Assembly: GCA_000156295.1 (NCBI GenBank)
Contig: DS999226.1
Span: 210,781-274,780 of the forward strand
Reading direction: 5' to 3'
DNA length: 64,000 nucleotides
Source: a marine gamma proteobacterium HTCC2148
GTDB lineage: Bacteria > Pseudomonadota > Gammaproteobacteria > Pseudomonadales > Halieaceae
Shown here: positions 54,301-63,291 of the stretch, piece by piece
How the letters are laid out: every line of letters starts with the position of its first letter
Position numbering within the stretch: position 1 is the first letter of the stretch
The notes under the pieces: generated by a model
Database searches by the model: none
Seen by the model: only the letters and a program-made list of their open reading frames with translations
What the model was told of the DNA's origin: nothing
Program-made: the position numbers and the translations under genes

Positions 54301-56173
54301 GATCAAAGTCGGTCGACAGCCGATAAAACATGGAGAATTCCTGAATCCAGTATTTTTCTCCACTGCCTGTACGGATACCGTAAGGTCGCTCGGTGACCAC
54401 CCTGAGACCCAGATTTTCCAGGATTGGCAATACATCGGACAGCGGCAAACTCTCACCCTGATGGTAAAGCCGCAATCGCAACATATGCTCACCGTCTTCC
54501 ATGGGACGATAAAGCGACATAGCCAGACGTTCACCCTGGGCCAACCGAAGAATTTTTTGGATGTCGGCTACCGCCATGCGTGAATCAAAGTCATCGCGAT
54601 AACCCGGAGGAAATCCTGTGCCAAATTCCTCTGCATACTCGTTGCCGTGCTCCTCACCGAATTCTTCTATCAGCCGGTTGCGCAACCGGTCCTTCCAGGC
54701 GAGTGTCGCCTGAACGATCTGTTCTTCCAGCTCGGAATCATCGTAGTCCAGCTGCAAGCCGGGATTCACCCGCAACACAAAGTGGCATCGCACCAGGATA
54801 GACTCCGAGAACTGAGTGGTAAATTCCGACTCCTCAGCCTGAAAAACATCGCGCAAAATATTCTGGATTTGCTCGCGTAGTTCAGTGGTATAACGATCTC
54901 TTGGGACGTACACAATGCAGCTGACAAATTTACCGTGTATGTCGCGACGGACGAAAAGGCGTGTTTGTCGACGCTCCTGAATACGATTAATTGCATTGAC
55001 GGTGGTGGACAGCTCGGCAATGCTGCTCTGGAACAACTCGTCTCGCGGGAAGAGTTCCAGCACCCTCGCCAGCTCCCTGGTCTCGTGCTCGGCCCAGTCC
55101 ATATTCGACATTTCCATCACTGCCTGCACCTTGCGCCTGAGGATGGGAATGTATTTAGGATGCATGGTGTAAACCGAGGACGTATACAATCCGATGAAGC
55201 GATGCTGTCCAATCAACACACCTTCCTCATCAAACACCCGCGCTTCTACATAGTCGGGGTAGGTGAGGCGATGCACTCGGGAGCGCTGCCTGGACTTGGA
55301 GAAACTCAACTGCCTGCGCTGCATCTCTTCCTGAGAAAGATTGGCCAGGTCGGTCTCCAGATCCGCCACCCCCCGAGTTTCCCGGTCACGCAATAATCCG
55401 AGGCGGCCCTTGCTCGACGCGGTCACCACCGGGCTACCTCCGCTATGGTCCACTTCCAGATATTCATAGCCGAGCATGGTCATGTGATGTTGGCGAAGCC
55501 ATGCCAGAAACGACTCGGCTTCCTCGCGCAGCCTCTTCTCCACGCAGGCACTACCCTGCACCAGCCCGATCACTTGGCCAAGCTGCTCATTCATTGCCGG
55601 AAAATCGTCTACGACATCGCCTACCTCACCAAGAATATCCAGTAAGGTTTGCCGCAACTCATCCAGGTCTTTGGGCTGCGAGTGTCTCGCTAGCTCAAAA
55701 TAAATAACTGCCTCACTGGCGCTGTTCTCATGCTCGCCATCGCTATGACCGAGAATACTCTCAAGGCTGCCATCATCACTGCGCCGCACCGCCAGGTTCG
55801 AACTAGCAATGATATGAATGGGCATGTTGCGCCGGTTAATCTCCCCGCGCACAGACGCAGTTACAAAGGGAATGCCTCTACAGTGGATTGCCAGTACGGT
55901 GTTACCGCTCTCCCAGCCATGGGGTTGCAGCTGCGGGTTAAAAAATATGACTTGGGAATCGGTACCATTCGAAGCCCGCATGAAGCGCAAGAGATAGCAG
56001 AGACAACCATACAGGTTCTCTACCGAGCGCCCCCGCAAGTCCTCGGCTGCGAAACGCTGATAGAAATTATTCCCGAGGTTAATAAGGGATTCCCGGTCAG
56101 CCTCTTTAGCATGACTCTGAATTCGCGTGTTCAGGTCCTTCATCAAACTTTTCTTGAAGTTTTCCCAGATCAT
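51311..56173 (-). CDS. gdhB: NAD-specific glutamate dehydrogenase, large (GDH-180) type
   Basis: A 1620-aa NAD-dependent glutamate dehydrogenase that converts glutamate to 2-oxoglutarate and ammonia for catabolism. The long N-terminal half carries ACT-like regulatory domains; the catalytic core starts near residue 800 with ARGGLRWSDRHEDFRTEV, KNAVIVPVGAKGGF (about 835-848) and the nucleotide domain VGVGDMGGDVFGNGML; GEGGNLGMTQLARVEYS follows. Full length for the family (about 1600 in Pseudomonas). The start ATG 56171-56173 is not far from the divergent moxR promoter. gdhB is the Pseudomonas name for this gene. Confidence 0.96.
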   Translation of the reverse strand: MIWENFKKSLMKDLNTRIQSHAKEADRESLINLGNNFYQRFAAEDLRGRSVENLYGCLCYLLRFMRASNGTDSQVIFFNPQLQPHGWESGNTVLAIHCRGIPFVTASVRGEINRRNMPIHIIASSNLAVRRSDDGSLESILGHSDGEHENSASEAVIYFELARHSQPKDLDELRQTLLDILGEVGDVVDDFPAMNEQLGQVIGLVQGSACVEKRLREEAESFLAWLRQHHMTMLGYEYLEVDHSGGSPVVTASSKGRLGLLRDRETRGVADLETDLANLSQEEMQRRQLSFSKSRQRSRVHRLTYPDYVEARVFDEEGVLIGQHRFIGLYTSSVYTMHPKYIPILRRKVQAVMEMSNMDWAEHETRELARVLELFPRDELFQSSIAELSTTVNAINRIQERRQTRLFVRRDIHGKFVSCIVYVPRDRYTTELREQIQNILRDVFQAEESEFTTQFSESILVRCHFVLRVNPGLQLDYDDSELEEQIVQATLAWKDRLRNRLIEEFGEEHGNEYAEEFGTGFPPGYRDDFDSRMAVADIQKILRLAQGERLAMSLYRPMEDGEHMLRLRLYHQGESLPLSDVLPILENLGLRVVTERPYGIRTGSGEKYWIQEFSMFYRLSTDFDLEQVKEEFEDAFARIWFGEAESDSFNRLLIGTRLSWREIASLRAYARYLQQLNFPYSVKYIAETMADHLQITALIVELFLTRFSPVFDGDESWRGERELDVEQRILLSLEKVQNLGQDRIIRQYVKLIKATLRTNFFQQAEGGGLKPYLSFKLKPSAIPGIPQPVPMFEVYVYSPRVEGVHLRGGKVARGGLRWSDRHEDFRTEVLGLVKAQQVKNAVIVPVGAKGGFVARQLNAEMSRDEIQKEGIECYKLFIRGLLDITDNRGDVSVVRPPHVVAKDDDDPYLVVAADKGTATFSDIANSLSDEYSFWLGDAFASGGSAGYDHKKMGITAKGAWVSVQRHFREMGVDIQSADFSVVGVGDMGGDVFGNGMLLSEHIQLLAAFNHLHIFIDPAPEAAASYIERKRLFDLPRSSWRDYASELISEGGGVFDRNAKSILISPQMQDRFDIEATQLTPNELISHLLKARVDLLWNGGIGTYVKASTETHFDVGDKANDSLRADGKDLRCKVIGEGGNLGMTQLARVEYSLTGGRSNTDFIDNAGGVDCSDHEVNIKILLNAVVARGDLTEKQRNQLLEEMTDSISELVLQNNYHQVQAISMVELQAEERFGEYRRFIENMEEAGRIDRALEFLPSDEELLERRTQGQPLTRPELSVLISYSKAVLKEQLIDSDLGKDSYLANAVNTAFPQRLVEQYSDEVLSHRLHREIMSTQVANDIVNRMGLNFVSRQAKATGASAADVARAFITVTEVFRLRELWEWIELLDHRVSSAVQMDMMLKLLRLVKRATRWLLRNRRHELAPTPLVEEFSAGLEQLREAYPAMLRGSSAELYESAYDRYVEEGVGEELASRIAGTQLAYTGLGIIQAAKESEASLLDVANLYFFIGERLELDWFSGQILASKVENEWQALARDTYMEDLEWQQRTLAVGALKHLDEDANLLTCMQRWEGEQESLLSRWQAMLAELHATDAPDFAMFAVANRELLDLAQSSKRPVDQVEV

Positions 56174-56397
56174 TCAACCCGTTCCCTATCAATTTGTTCG
56201 CTGCTCATTCCCAAACAGCTACCTGTGTACAATTCTAGACTAAACCAGCCGATCTGGGCGCCGCCGGGAACTATTACATGGGTGAAAAGTCACATAATTG
56301 AGCCGCCAGATAAGGGGATGGACGCTACGGCAAGTTGCGATACAATGCGCCAGCCTTTTCAGGCTTCTACACAACACCATCAAAGATAGGAGAACGC

Positions 56398-57354
56398 GTG
56401 GCTAGCGCAGAAATCAGGGCCCTGCAAGAGTGGCTCAGCGGTCAAATCATCGGCCAAACCCATCTGGTACAGAGACTTATCATCGCATTGCTGGCTGACG
56501 GACACCTTCTGGTTGAAGGCGCACCCGGGCTTGCCAAGACTCGGGCCGTGAAGAGTCTGGCTGATGGGCTGGAAGGCGATTTTCAACGTATTCAGTTCAC
56601 TCCAGATTTACTGCCGGGCGATGTCACCGGCACCGAAATTTATCGCCCTCAGGAAGGCACGTTTCACTTCCAGCGTGGGCCAATATTCCACAACCTGGTG
56701 CTCGCCGACGAAATTAACAGAGCACCGGCGAAGGTGCAGTCAGCATTGCTTGAGGCCATGGCCGAGAGACAGGTAAGTGTTGGGTCAGAGACCTACGACC
56801 TGCCTCGGCTATTTCTGGTCATGGCGACGCAAAACCCGATCGAGCAAGAGGGAACCTATCCTCTACCTGAAGCCCAGTTAGACCGCTTTTTATTGCATGT
56901 GAACGTAGACTACCCCGACGCAGCAGCCGAGGCAGAAATCCTGCGCCTAACCCGGGCTGAAGCCAGTAGCCCGGCTGCAGCAGCACCTGAGCCGCTCCAT
57001 CAGGACGCAATTTTCGCTGCACGCGAAGAAGTGTTGGGTTTGCATATGTCCAGCGCTGTGGAGGACTACATGGTGCAGTTGATAGTCGCGACGCGCTCAC
57101 CGGCTCGCTACAGTGAGCAATTGGACCACTGGATTGAATACGGTGGTAGTCCAAGGGCAACGATTGCCCTGGATCGCTGCGCCCGGGCACACGCCTGGTT
57201 AGCGGATAGAGACTTCGTCGGTCCAGACGATGTTCAAGCTGTCGCCGCCGACGTTTTACGCCACCGCCTGCTATTGAGTTTCGAGGCCGAAGCCAGCGGC
57301 GTAACGCCAGACCAGGTCACTCGTGAACTATTGGCCCTGGTCCCCGTAGGCTGA
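56398..57354 (+). CDS. MoxR-family AAA+ ATPase of the Bat operon
   Basis: A 318-aa MoxR ATPase: P-loop EGAPGLAKT, Walker B LVLADEINRAPAKVQSALLEAMAER, sensor I MATQNPIEQEGTYPLPEAQLDRF. The GTG at 56398 with GGAG 7 nt upstream gives the normal family start (ASAEIRALQEW); the open frame further upstream has no support. First of six overlapping genes. With the VWA proteins it is thought to form a periplasm-facing stress-tolerance complex, as in the Bacteroides aerotolerance and Francisella MoxR systems. Confidence 0.93.
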   Translation: MASAEIRALQEWLSGQIIGQTHLVQRLIIALLADGHLLVEGAPGLAKTRAVKSLADGLEGDFQRIQFTPDLLPGDVTGTEIYRPQEGTFHFQRGPIFHNLVLADEINRAPAKVQSALLEAMAERQVSVGSETYDLPRLFLVMATQNPIEQEGTYPLPEAQLDRFLLHVNVDYPDAAAEAEILRLTRAEASSPAAAAPEPLHQDAIFAAREEVLGLHMSSAVEDYMVQLIVATRSPARYSEQLDHWIEYGGSPRATIALDRCARAHAWLADRDFVGPDDVQAVAADVLRHRLLLSFEAEASGVTPDQVTRELLALVPVG

Positions 57355-58292
57355 TGCAAAGGGCGGATATCGCAACCCCGGCCAGGGGCGCCTATGCGTC
57401 TCTGGATGAACTGATTAGCCTACGTTTCCCTGCCCGGCAGCTGAAACTCGCCCGTCGCAACCGCGCGCTTTCAGCTCTTACCGGTCCCAACAAGTCAAAC
57501 TTTCGCGGCCGTGGCATCGACTTTGAAGAAGTCAGAAGCTATCAGCCCGGGGATGATATTCGCAGCATAGACTGGCGCGTGACCGCTCGCACTGGCGGTG
57601 CGCACACCAAGCTGTTTCGTGAAGAGCGAGAGCGACCAGTGCTGTTAGTGGTTGACCAGCGACCGGGCATGTTTTTTGGCTCCAGCCATTGCTTCAAGTC
57701 GGTACTGGCGGCCCACCTCACAAGCCTGCTTTGCTGGAGTGCCCTGGACAGTGGTGACCGGGTTGGTGGTCTGGTATTTGACGGCAAGCATCACCGTGAA
57801 GTGCGACCTCGTCGCTCTCGGCGCACTGTACTGGCGCTGTTGTCTCAGCTGGAGTCCTTTAATCATGCGCTACCGGTAGAGACTGCCCCCGACACGGACA
57901 GCTTTGCCGACATGCTGGCTAACCTGCGGCGCATAGCCAAACCGGGTAGCAATATCTACCTGATCAGTGATTTTCAAGGCGCCGATCGCGAGAGCGCCCA
58001 CAAACACCTGTTCCAACTCGCCCAGCACACCCAGGTTACGGCCCTTGCCTGCACCGATCCGCTGGAGGCTACACTTCCCCGGGGAGGACGGTACGCGGTT
58101 ACTGATGGACAGCAGCGCAGCGAGCTCAATACCGGGAGTCGTTTACTGCGCAAGGAATACAGCGACAGTTTCAATAGCGCACAGCAACAACTGCAGCAAA
58201 ATATGGCCAGGTTGGGGATTCCAGTGCTGCAGGCGTCTACGGCAGAGCCGCCTTTTTCCCTGCTACAAACCTATTATGGTGACAGGCGCTGA
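57354..58292 (+). CDS. DUF58 protein of the Bat operon
   Basis: A 312-aa DUF58 protein, cytoplasmic, with the hallmark FRGRGIDFEEVRSYQPGDDIRSIDWRVTARTG split over a strand-turn-strand near residues 40-75 and KLFREERERPVLLVVD leading into a VWA-like domain (VDQRPGMFFGS). ATG overlaps the MoxR stop by one base (TGATG), typical coupling. DUF58 proteins always accompany MoxR and VWA partners; no biochemical role is established. Confidence 0.93.
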   Translation: MQRADIATPARGAYASLDELISLRFPARQLKLARRNRALSALTGPNKSNFRGRGIDFEEVRSYQPGDDIRSIDWRVTARTGGAHTKLFREERERPVLLVVDQRPGMFFGSSHCFKSVLAAHLTSLLCWSALDSGDRVGGLVFDGKHHREVRPRRSRRTVLALLSQLESFNHALPVETAPDTDSFADMLANLRRIAKPGSNIYLISDFQGADRESAHKHLFQLAQHTQVTALACTDPLEATLPRGGRYAVTDGQQRSELNTGSRLLRKEYSDSFNSAQQQLQQNMARLGIPVLQASTAEPPFSLLQTYYGDRR

Positions 58293-58768
58293 TGAACCCA
58301 GTCGACCCCCTCGCCCAGCTCAACCCTCTGCGCGAACCAGTGGCTATTGGTTGGTGGCCTCTGGCTCCGGGCTGGTGGCTATTGATCGCGATAATTGCTG
58401 TCGGCTGTGCCCTGGTGGCGTGGCGACTAATGCTGCGCTATCGCCGCAACGCCTATCGCAGGCAAGGCATTGCAACCCTGAATGAGATCCGCAACCGCTG
58501 GCAAAATGACGGGGATACAGGTGCCTGCCTTACTCGCACCAATGCTCTACTTAAAGCTGTCGCCCTGCGCGCTTACCCTCAACGCGACGTTGCCAGCGTC
58601 ACGGGCGAGAGTTGGCAGGCATTTCTTAATGACAGCGGCATGGCCGACGGCAAATTTTTGCTGCCGCCCTTGCAGGCACAGTATCAGGCCATTCCCGTCA
58701 GCACCGACATTGAGGGTCATCTGCACACCAGTGCCCGCTGGATCAACAAGCACAAGGTCAAGCCATGA
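58292..58768 (+). CDS. DUF4381 membrane protein of the Bat operon
   Basis: A 158-aa single-pass membrane protein: LNPLREPVAIGWWPLAPGWW, then helix LLIAIIAVGCALVAWRLML near residues 30-48 and a cytoplasmic helical domain (ALLKAVALRAYP, VTGESWQAFL). Matches DUF4381, a constant member of gammaproteobacterial Bat operons between DUF58 and BatA. Start overlaps the DUF58 stop; end overlaps BatA by 4 bp. Confidence 0.92.
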   Translation: MNPVDPLAQLNPLREPVAIGWWPLAPGWWLLIAIIAVGCALVAWRLMLRYRRNAYRRQGIATLNEIRNRWQNDGDTGACLTRTNALLKAVALRAYPQRDVASVTGESWQAFLNDSGMADGKFLLPPLQAQYQAIPVSTDIEGHLHTSARWINKHKVKP

Positions 58769-59802
58769 TTGAGTGGATTTGGCCCTTAATGATAGTAATG
58801 GCTCCGCTGCCATGGCTGGTCAGGCGTTTTACGCCCACGGCCCAGGGACAAGAGCCCGCCCTGCGTGCGCCCTTTTTTACGCAATGGCAACAGCTCAGTG
58901 CCAATCAGGGGCGCAGCAGTCAGGCTGCCGGCCGTCTGCCGGTATTGGCCCTTTGGAGTATCTGGCTTCTGCTCCTGATGGCTGCCGCGCGACCAGTATG
59001 GGTCGGAGAGCCTATTGAATTACCCAATAGCGGGCGCGACCTGATGTTGGCGGTGGATATTTCTGGCTCCATGAAAATTGAGGACATGGAGGTCTCGGAT
59101 GAGTTAGTGAGCCGCATCCGAGCGGTAAAACAAGTGGGCAGTCGCTTTATTGAACAACGCGAAGGTGACCGCCTGGGACTCATTTTGTTTGGCAGTAATG
59201 CCTATGTACAATCCCCTCTCAGCTTCGATACCGCCACCGTAAAGCGCTTCCTGCTAGAGGCCCAAATCGGTTTTGCCGGCCAGGATACCGCCATCGGTGA
59301 CGCCATCGGTCTGGCGGTAAAACGACTCAAAGAACGGCCGGCGGAGAATCGGGTGCTGATCCTGCTCAGCGATGGTAAGGACACTGCCAGTTCAGTACAG
59401 CCCCTGAATGCGGCGAAACTCGCGGCAGACCTGGGCATTCGAATCTATACCATTGGCATTGGCGCCGACAGCCTGACCATGCCAGGCTTGTTTGGCTCAA
59501 GTTTTGGTGCACGCCAGGTTAACCCGTCGGCAGAGCTGGATGAGGCAGGCTTGCAACAAATTGCAAAGATCACTGACGGCAAGTATTTCCGCGCCCGCAA
59601 CCCTGAAGAACTTGCCAATATCTACCAGTTGCTAGACCAACTGGAGCCTATTGAAGTGGACAGCACCAGCTATCGACCGCGCCAGGCGCTGGGCTACCTG
59701 CCACTGCTACTGGCTCTGGCGATCAGCTTTGGACTGGCAATTTATCGACTGTGGCAGGCCAGCCCTGCAATGGGTTCAGGCGCTCGTGAGGGGGCAGCGT
59801 GA
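58765..59802 (+). CDS. batA: VWA-domain membrane protein BatA
   Basis: A 345-aa protein with an N-terminal helix, a second at about 58-76, a VWA domain with MIDAS motif DISGS at 98-102 and later Thr and Asp ligands (GQDTAIGDAIG, LLSDGKDT), and a C-terminal helix (LGYLPLLLALAISFGLAIYRLW). The VWA domain lies outside the membrane and binds partner proteins through a metal ion. Overlaps both neighbours by 4 bp. Confidence 0.93.
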   Translation: MIEWIWPLMIVMAPLPWLVRRFTPTAQGQEPALRAPFFTQWQQLSANQGRSSQAAGRLPVLALWSIWLLLLMAAARPVWVGEPIELPNSGRDLMLAVDISGSMKIEDMEVSDELVSRIRAVKQVGSRFIEQREGDRLGLILFGSNAYVQSPLSFDTATVKRFLLEAQIGFAGQDTAIGDAIGLAVKRLKERPAENRVLILLSDGKDTASSVQPLNAAKLAADLGIRIYTIGIGADSLTMPGLFGSSFGARQVNPSAELDEAGLQQIAKITDGKYFRARNPEELANIYQLLDQLEPIEVDSTSYRPRQALGYLPLLLALAISFGLAIYRLWQASPAMGSGAREGAA

Positions 59803-61625
59803 GCTTTCATCTGATGCGTCCCGAATGGCTATGGGCGCTGTTGCCCGCGATTGTTCTTGCTGGCCTTTTATGGCGGCTTCGCCACCGCAGCGGCAGTTGG
59901 AGTTCAGTCATCGCACCCGACTTGTTGCCCTACCTGATTGGTGATTCCAGCGGTCCCCGCAAACGCAACTTCACCCCCGCTCTTTTATTGATCTGGGCAT
60001 TGGCAGCGCTCGGAGCGGCGGGGCCCAGCTTTGAAAAAATACCCCAACCGGTGCACCAAAAACAGGACGCGCTGGTATTGGTCCTGGATCTGAGCTACTC
60101 GATGATGGCAGCTGACCTCGCTCCGTCACGCAACGACCGGGCACGGCAAAAGCTGCTGGATTTACTGAGCCAGCGCAAAGAGGGCCAAACAGGCCTGATC
60201 GCCTATGCCGGGGACGCCCACATTGTGACACCCCTGACCGATGATAATCCCACCATTGCCAACCTGCTGCCGGCGCTGAATCCCGGCATGATGCCGTTGG
60301 CAGGCTCGGAACCAGCCGCCGCTCTTTCGCAGGCAGTCGAGCTGATGTACTCAGCGGGCGTCCAACGGGGGCGAATAATGCTGGTAACAGATGGCATTAC
60401 CGAGCAAGACCGGGAGGAAATATCCGAGCTTCTGCAAGGCAGCGGTATGGGCCTGGTCATTATGGGCATAGGCACAGCGACTGGAGCACCGTTACCCTTG
60501 CCCAAGGGCGGTTTTCTTAAGGATGACTCCGGGACAATTGTCATGCCTGCGCTCGAAGAGGACTTACTGCGGCGCCTCGCCAGGGACACAGCCGGACGCT
60601 ACATGCGCCTGCAAATTGACGACAGCGACCTCGATTATTTACTCGCAGATGATTTACTGGCCATTCCCGAACAAACCATGGTTCTGGATCGAGCGGCCGA
60701 TGCCTGGGAGGACCAGGGGCACCTGCTAATCCTGCTATTGTTGCCGGTGGTGCTGAGTCTGTTCCGCAAAGGATGGATTGTGTGCCTGTTGCCGCTGATG
60801 TTTGCACCTCTGCCACAAACAGCACACGCCGATGTCTGGGATGATCTCTGGCTCACTCCCGATCAACAAGGCCAACGCGCCCTGCAAGAAGGCAACAATG
60901 AGGCGGCCGCTAACCTGTTCGAGGATAATAATTGGGCCGGCACAGCAGCTTATCAATCCGGCGACTATGAGAGAGCTACCCAAAGCTTCACTGACAAAGA
61001 CAGCGCAGATACGCTTTACAATCGAGGTAACGCGCTGGCCAAAGCCGGCCAGATAGATGAGGCAATAGAAACTTACCAAGAGTCGCTTAAAATCAAACCT
61101 GAGCAGCAAGACGCGATAGAGAACCTGGCCTTACTGGAAAAGTTACAGCAGGAGCAGGAGCAGCAACAAGAACAATCCGACAAGCAAGATCAGGAAAATC
61201 AGGAAAATCAGGAAAATCAGGAAAGTCAGGAAAATCAGGATCAGGATCAGGATCAACAGAAAGACGAGCAAAACCAGGATCAGCAACAGCAGGACAGTCA
61301 GTCAGACGACCAGCAGACTTCCGACCAAAACTCAAAAGACAAGGAGGAACAGGCGTCGGAATCTCCACAGGATCAGCCGGAAGAACAGGAGAAAACGCCT
61401 GAGCAGGAAGAAGCATCCAGGCAGGAGAAGGAGCAACAACAGGAAGCGTTGGACGAGGCCATCGCCCAGGCGCAACAGGAAGATCTGGAAAAAGATCAGG
61501 CCATGGAGCAGTGGTTACGACGGATACCAGACGACCCCTCCGGACTATTGCGGCAAAAATTCCGCTACGAAAGCCAGCAGCGACAGCAGCAGGGAAACAC
61601 GAAGGATGATGAGACGTATTGGTAA
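59799..61625 (+). CDS. BatB/BatC fusion: VWA domain, TPR and Gln/Glu-rich region
   Basis: A 608-aa fusion. Two N-terminal helices frame a VWA domain with DLSYS (97-101; Tyr takes the place of the small residue before Ser of DxSxS), then a TM near 320, a TPR region at about 350-430 (AANLFEDNNWAGTAAYQSGDYERA, YNRGNALAKAGQIDEAIETYQ), and a low-complexity Gln/Glu/Asp/Asn tail of about 130 residues encoded partly by 9-bp repeats. In many gammaproteobacteria BatB and BatC are joined like this. The tail is probably disordered and variable in length between strains. Confidence 0.92.
   Translation: MSFHLMRPEWLWALLPAIVLAGLLWRLRHRSGSWSSVIAPDLLPYLIGDSSGPRKRNFTPALLLIWALAALGAAGPSFEKIPQPVHQKQDALVLVLDLSYSMMAADLAPSRNDRARQKLLDLLSQRKEGQTGLIAYAGDAHIVTPLTDDNPTIANLLPALNPGMMPLAGSEPAAALSQAVELMYSAGVQRGRIMLVTDGITEQDREEISELLQGSGMGLVIMGIGTATGAPLPLPKGGFLKDDSGTIVMPALEEDLLRRLARDTAGRYMRLQIDDSDLDYLLADDLLAIPEQTMVLDRAADAWEDQGHLLILLLLPVVLSLFRKGWIVCLLPLMFAPLPQTAHADVWDDLWLTPDQQGQRALQEGNNEAAANLFEDNNWAGTAAYQSGDYERATQSFTDKDSADTLYNRGNALAKAGQIDEAIETYQESLKIKPEQQDAIENLALLEKLQQEQEQQQEQSDKQDQENQENQENQESQENQDQDQDQQKDEQNQDQQQQDSQSDDQQTSDQNSKDKEEQASESPQDQPEEQEKTPEQEEASRQEKEQQQEALDEAIAQAQQEDLEKDQAMEQWLRRIPDDPSGLLRQKFRYESQQRQQQGNTKDDETYW
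61191..61253 (+). repeat. In-gene tandem repeats, 9 bp x5 then 6 bp x3
   Basis: CAGGAAAAT (Gln-Glu-Asn) is read five times with one GT variant (61191-61235), followed by three CAGGAT (61236-61253). All in frame with the BatB/C gene, so copy-number change alters tail length without a frameshift. Confidence 0.85.
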
Positions 61626-63279
61626 ATCGGCACGGTGGGCAGTCATTCTGCTCCTGTGCCAGGCCCCATTGATGGCAAACGCTGCCGTCGAAGCGACTGT
61701 AGATCGCCAGCAGGTTGCCATGGGCGATACCTTGCAACTGGTCATCAGTGCCACCGAGGACGATGAAGACCTGGGAACTGTCAGTCTCAATACCTTGCTG
61801 ACAGACTGGGAAATCCTGTCGCGCAAAACGAGCAGTAATACCACCATCGTGAATGGCAAACGCAACCATAACCGCCAACTGCAAATTGAAATCACCCCAC
61901 GGCGGCCAGGTGCCTTAATTATTTCCTCGTTCCAGGTGGGCGCTAGCAAAACAGCTCCCGTTTGGGTCAATGTCAGCAAAATGGCACGTGTGGATCCGGG
62001 CACAGAAGCTATTTTGTTTGAAGCCACCGTCGACAGTGACTCGGTCTATGTGCAGGGACAACTAATCCTGACACTGCGCCTGCAACAAGCGGTCAACCTC
62101 GATGGACGCAGTATCAGCGACTTGCAGTTGCCCGGCGCATTCGTCGTGCCCCTTGAACAAAAGTCATTCCAACGTACGGTCAGTGGCAGGCCCTGGCTAG
62201 TGCATGAAGTACGGTATGCCATTTTTCCGGAAAAAAGTGGTGTTCTGGAAATTCCAGCGCAAAGTTTTTCCGCGAGGGAGAGCGGGCCACGCCGCAGCGT
62301 ATTCGACACATCCAGAGGCAAGCTGATACGCCTGCAAAGTAAAGCCTTGAAAATCGAGGTGCTGCCCAGACCCGCGGCCTATTCCGGTAGTACCTGGTTG
62401 CCGGCACGCAATATTGTAGTTGAAGAAGAGTGGTCGACAGAACCCGAAAAACTACGCGCCGGTGAATCGGTTACCCGCACTATTCGTCTTCGCGGTGAGG
62501 GCTTGCAGGGGGCGCAACTGCCTCCGGTGCTCCTCACCACCACTGATGGCATAAAGCACTACCCGGACCAACCCACCATTGCCGATGCAGAAATATCGAC
62601 CGGTTTACTGGGTTCACGTAGCGACAGCGTGGCCATTGTGCCAACGCGCGCAGGCAGTATCGAACTGCCGGCTGTTGAGATTCCCTGGTGGGACACTCAG
62701 ACGCAGGCCATGCGTACCGCTGCAGTACCCGCTAGAACACTCCAAATAATGCCAGCTGCAAATGCAGTCACGGCAAGCCCGGTAGCAGGCAATGAGCAGC
62801 TCGCGCCCGGAAGCACCGCCGACACCGGGCAACAACCCCTTTGGCAATGGCAGCTGGCCACACTTTTTTGTGCCATAGGCTGGGCATTCAGTCTGTTGCT
62901 GCTGCTACGTAAGGGCGCCACCAAGAATTCAAGCCAGGCAGCGGATGACCCTAAAACGGTATCACCCAAAGCAGCCTATAAATCACTCATAGCAGCCTGC
63001 GCGGCAGATCAACCATCACAGGCCAGAAAAACCCTTATCCAATGGGCCGCTGCAATTCAAGATAATCCCAGCATCACCTCGCTGAATGCGGCCGGCAACG
63101 CAATGGCGGATTCCGAGCTGAAGCTCGAGCTGCTAAAACTCGAACAGGCGCTTTACAGCAGCGCGACTGATCTTTGGCACGGAGCACCATTACGAGCCGC
63201 TGTTGAAAGGCTGCAAAGACTACAACGCAGCCCGAACTCTGGCGAAACTGATGAGCTCAGCCTCTACCCCAGCGACTGA
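61606..63279 (+). CDS. batD: BatD family protein
   Basis: A 557-aa BatD: signal peptide (WAVILLLCQAPLMANA), three to four Ig-like beta domains (VEATVDRQQVAMGDTLQLVIS, VYVQGQLILTLRL, IEVLPRPAAY, ESVTRTIRLRGEGL), a TM near 410-430 (ATLFCAIGWAFSLLLLL) and a cytoplasmic helical tail. BatD proteins are the exported scaffold of Bat operons. The start overlaps the end of BatB/C by 20 bp. Last gene of the operon; its stop is 12 bp from the convergent aminopeptidase. Confidence 0.93.
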   Translation: MMRRIGKSARWAVILLLCQAPLMANAAVEATVDRQQVAMGDTLQLVISATEDDEDLGTVSLNTLLTDWEILSRKTSSNTTIVNGKRNHNRQLQIEITPRRPGALIISSFQVGASKTAPVWVNVSKMARVDPGTEAILFEATVDSDSVYVQGQLILTLRLQQAVNLDGRSISDLQLPGAFVVPLEQKSFQRTVSGRPWLVHEVRYAIFPEKSGVLEIPAQSFSARESGPRRSVFDTSRGKLIRLQSKALKIEVLPRPAAYSGSTWLPARNIVVEEEWSTEPEKLRAGESVTRTIRLRGEGLQGAQLPPVLLTTTDGIKHYPDQPTIADAEISTGLLGSRSDSVAIVPTRAGSIELPAVEIPWWDTQTQAMRTAAVPARTLQIMPAANAVTASPVAGNEQLAPGSTADTGQQPLWQWQLATLFCAIGWAFSLLLLLRKGATKNSSQAADDPKTVSPKAAYKSLIAACAADQPSQARKTLIQWAAAIQDNPSITSLNAAGNAMADSELKLELLKLEQALYSSATDLWHGAPLRAAVERLQRLQRSPNSGETDELSLYPSD

Positions 63280-63291
63280 AGTTGCCCACCT

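Noticed and set aside
51311-56173. Several long open frames on the plus strand opposite the glutamate dehydrogenase gene
   Set aside because: They lack ribosome sites and protein-like composition and are the antisense of a well-supported 1620-codon gene.
61191-61253. Short tandem repeats as a CRISPR array
   Set aside because: Units are 9 and 6 bp without spacers and lie in frame inside a coding gene.
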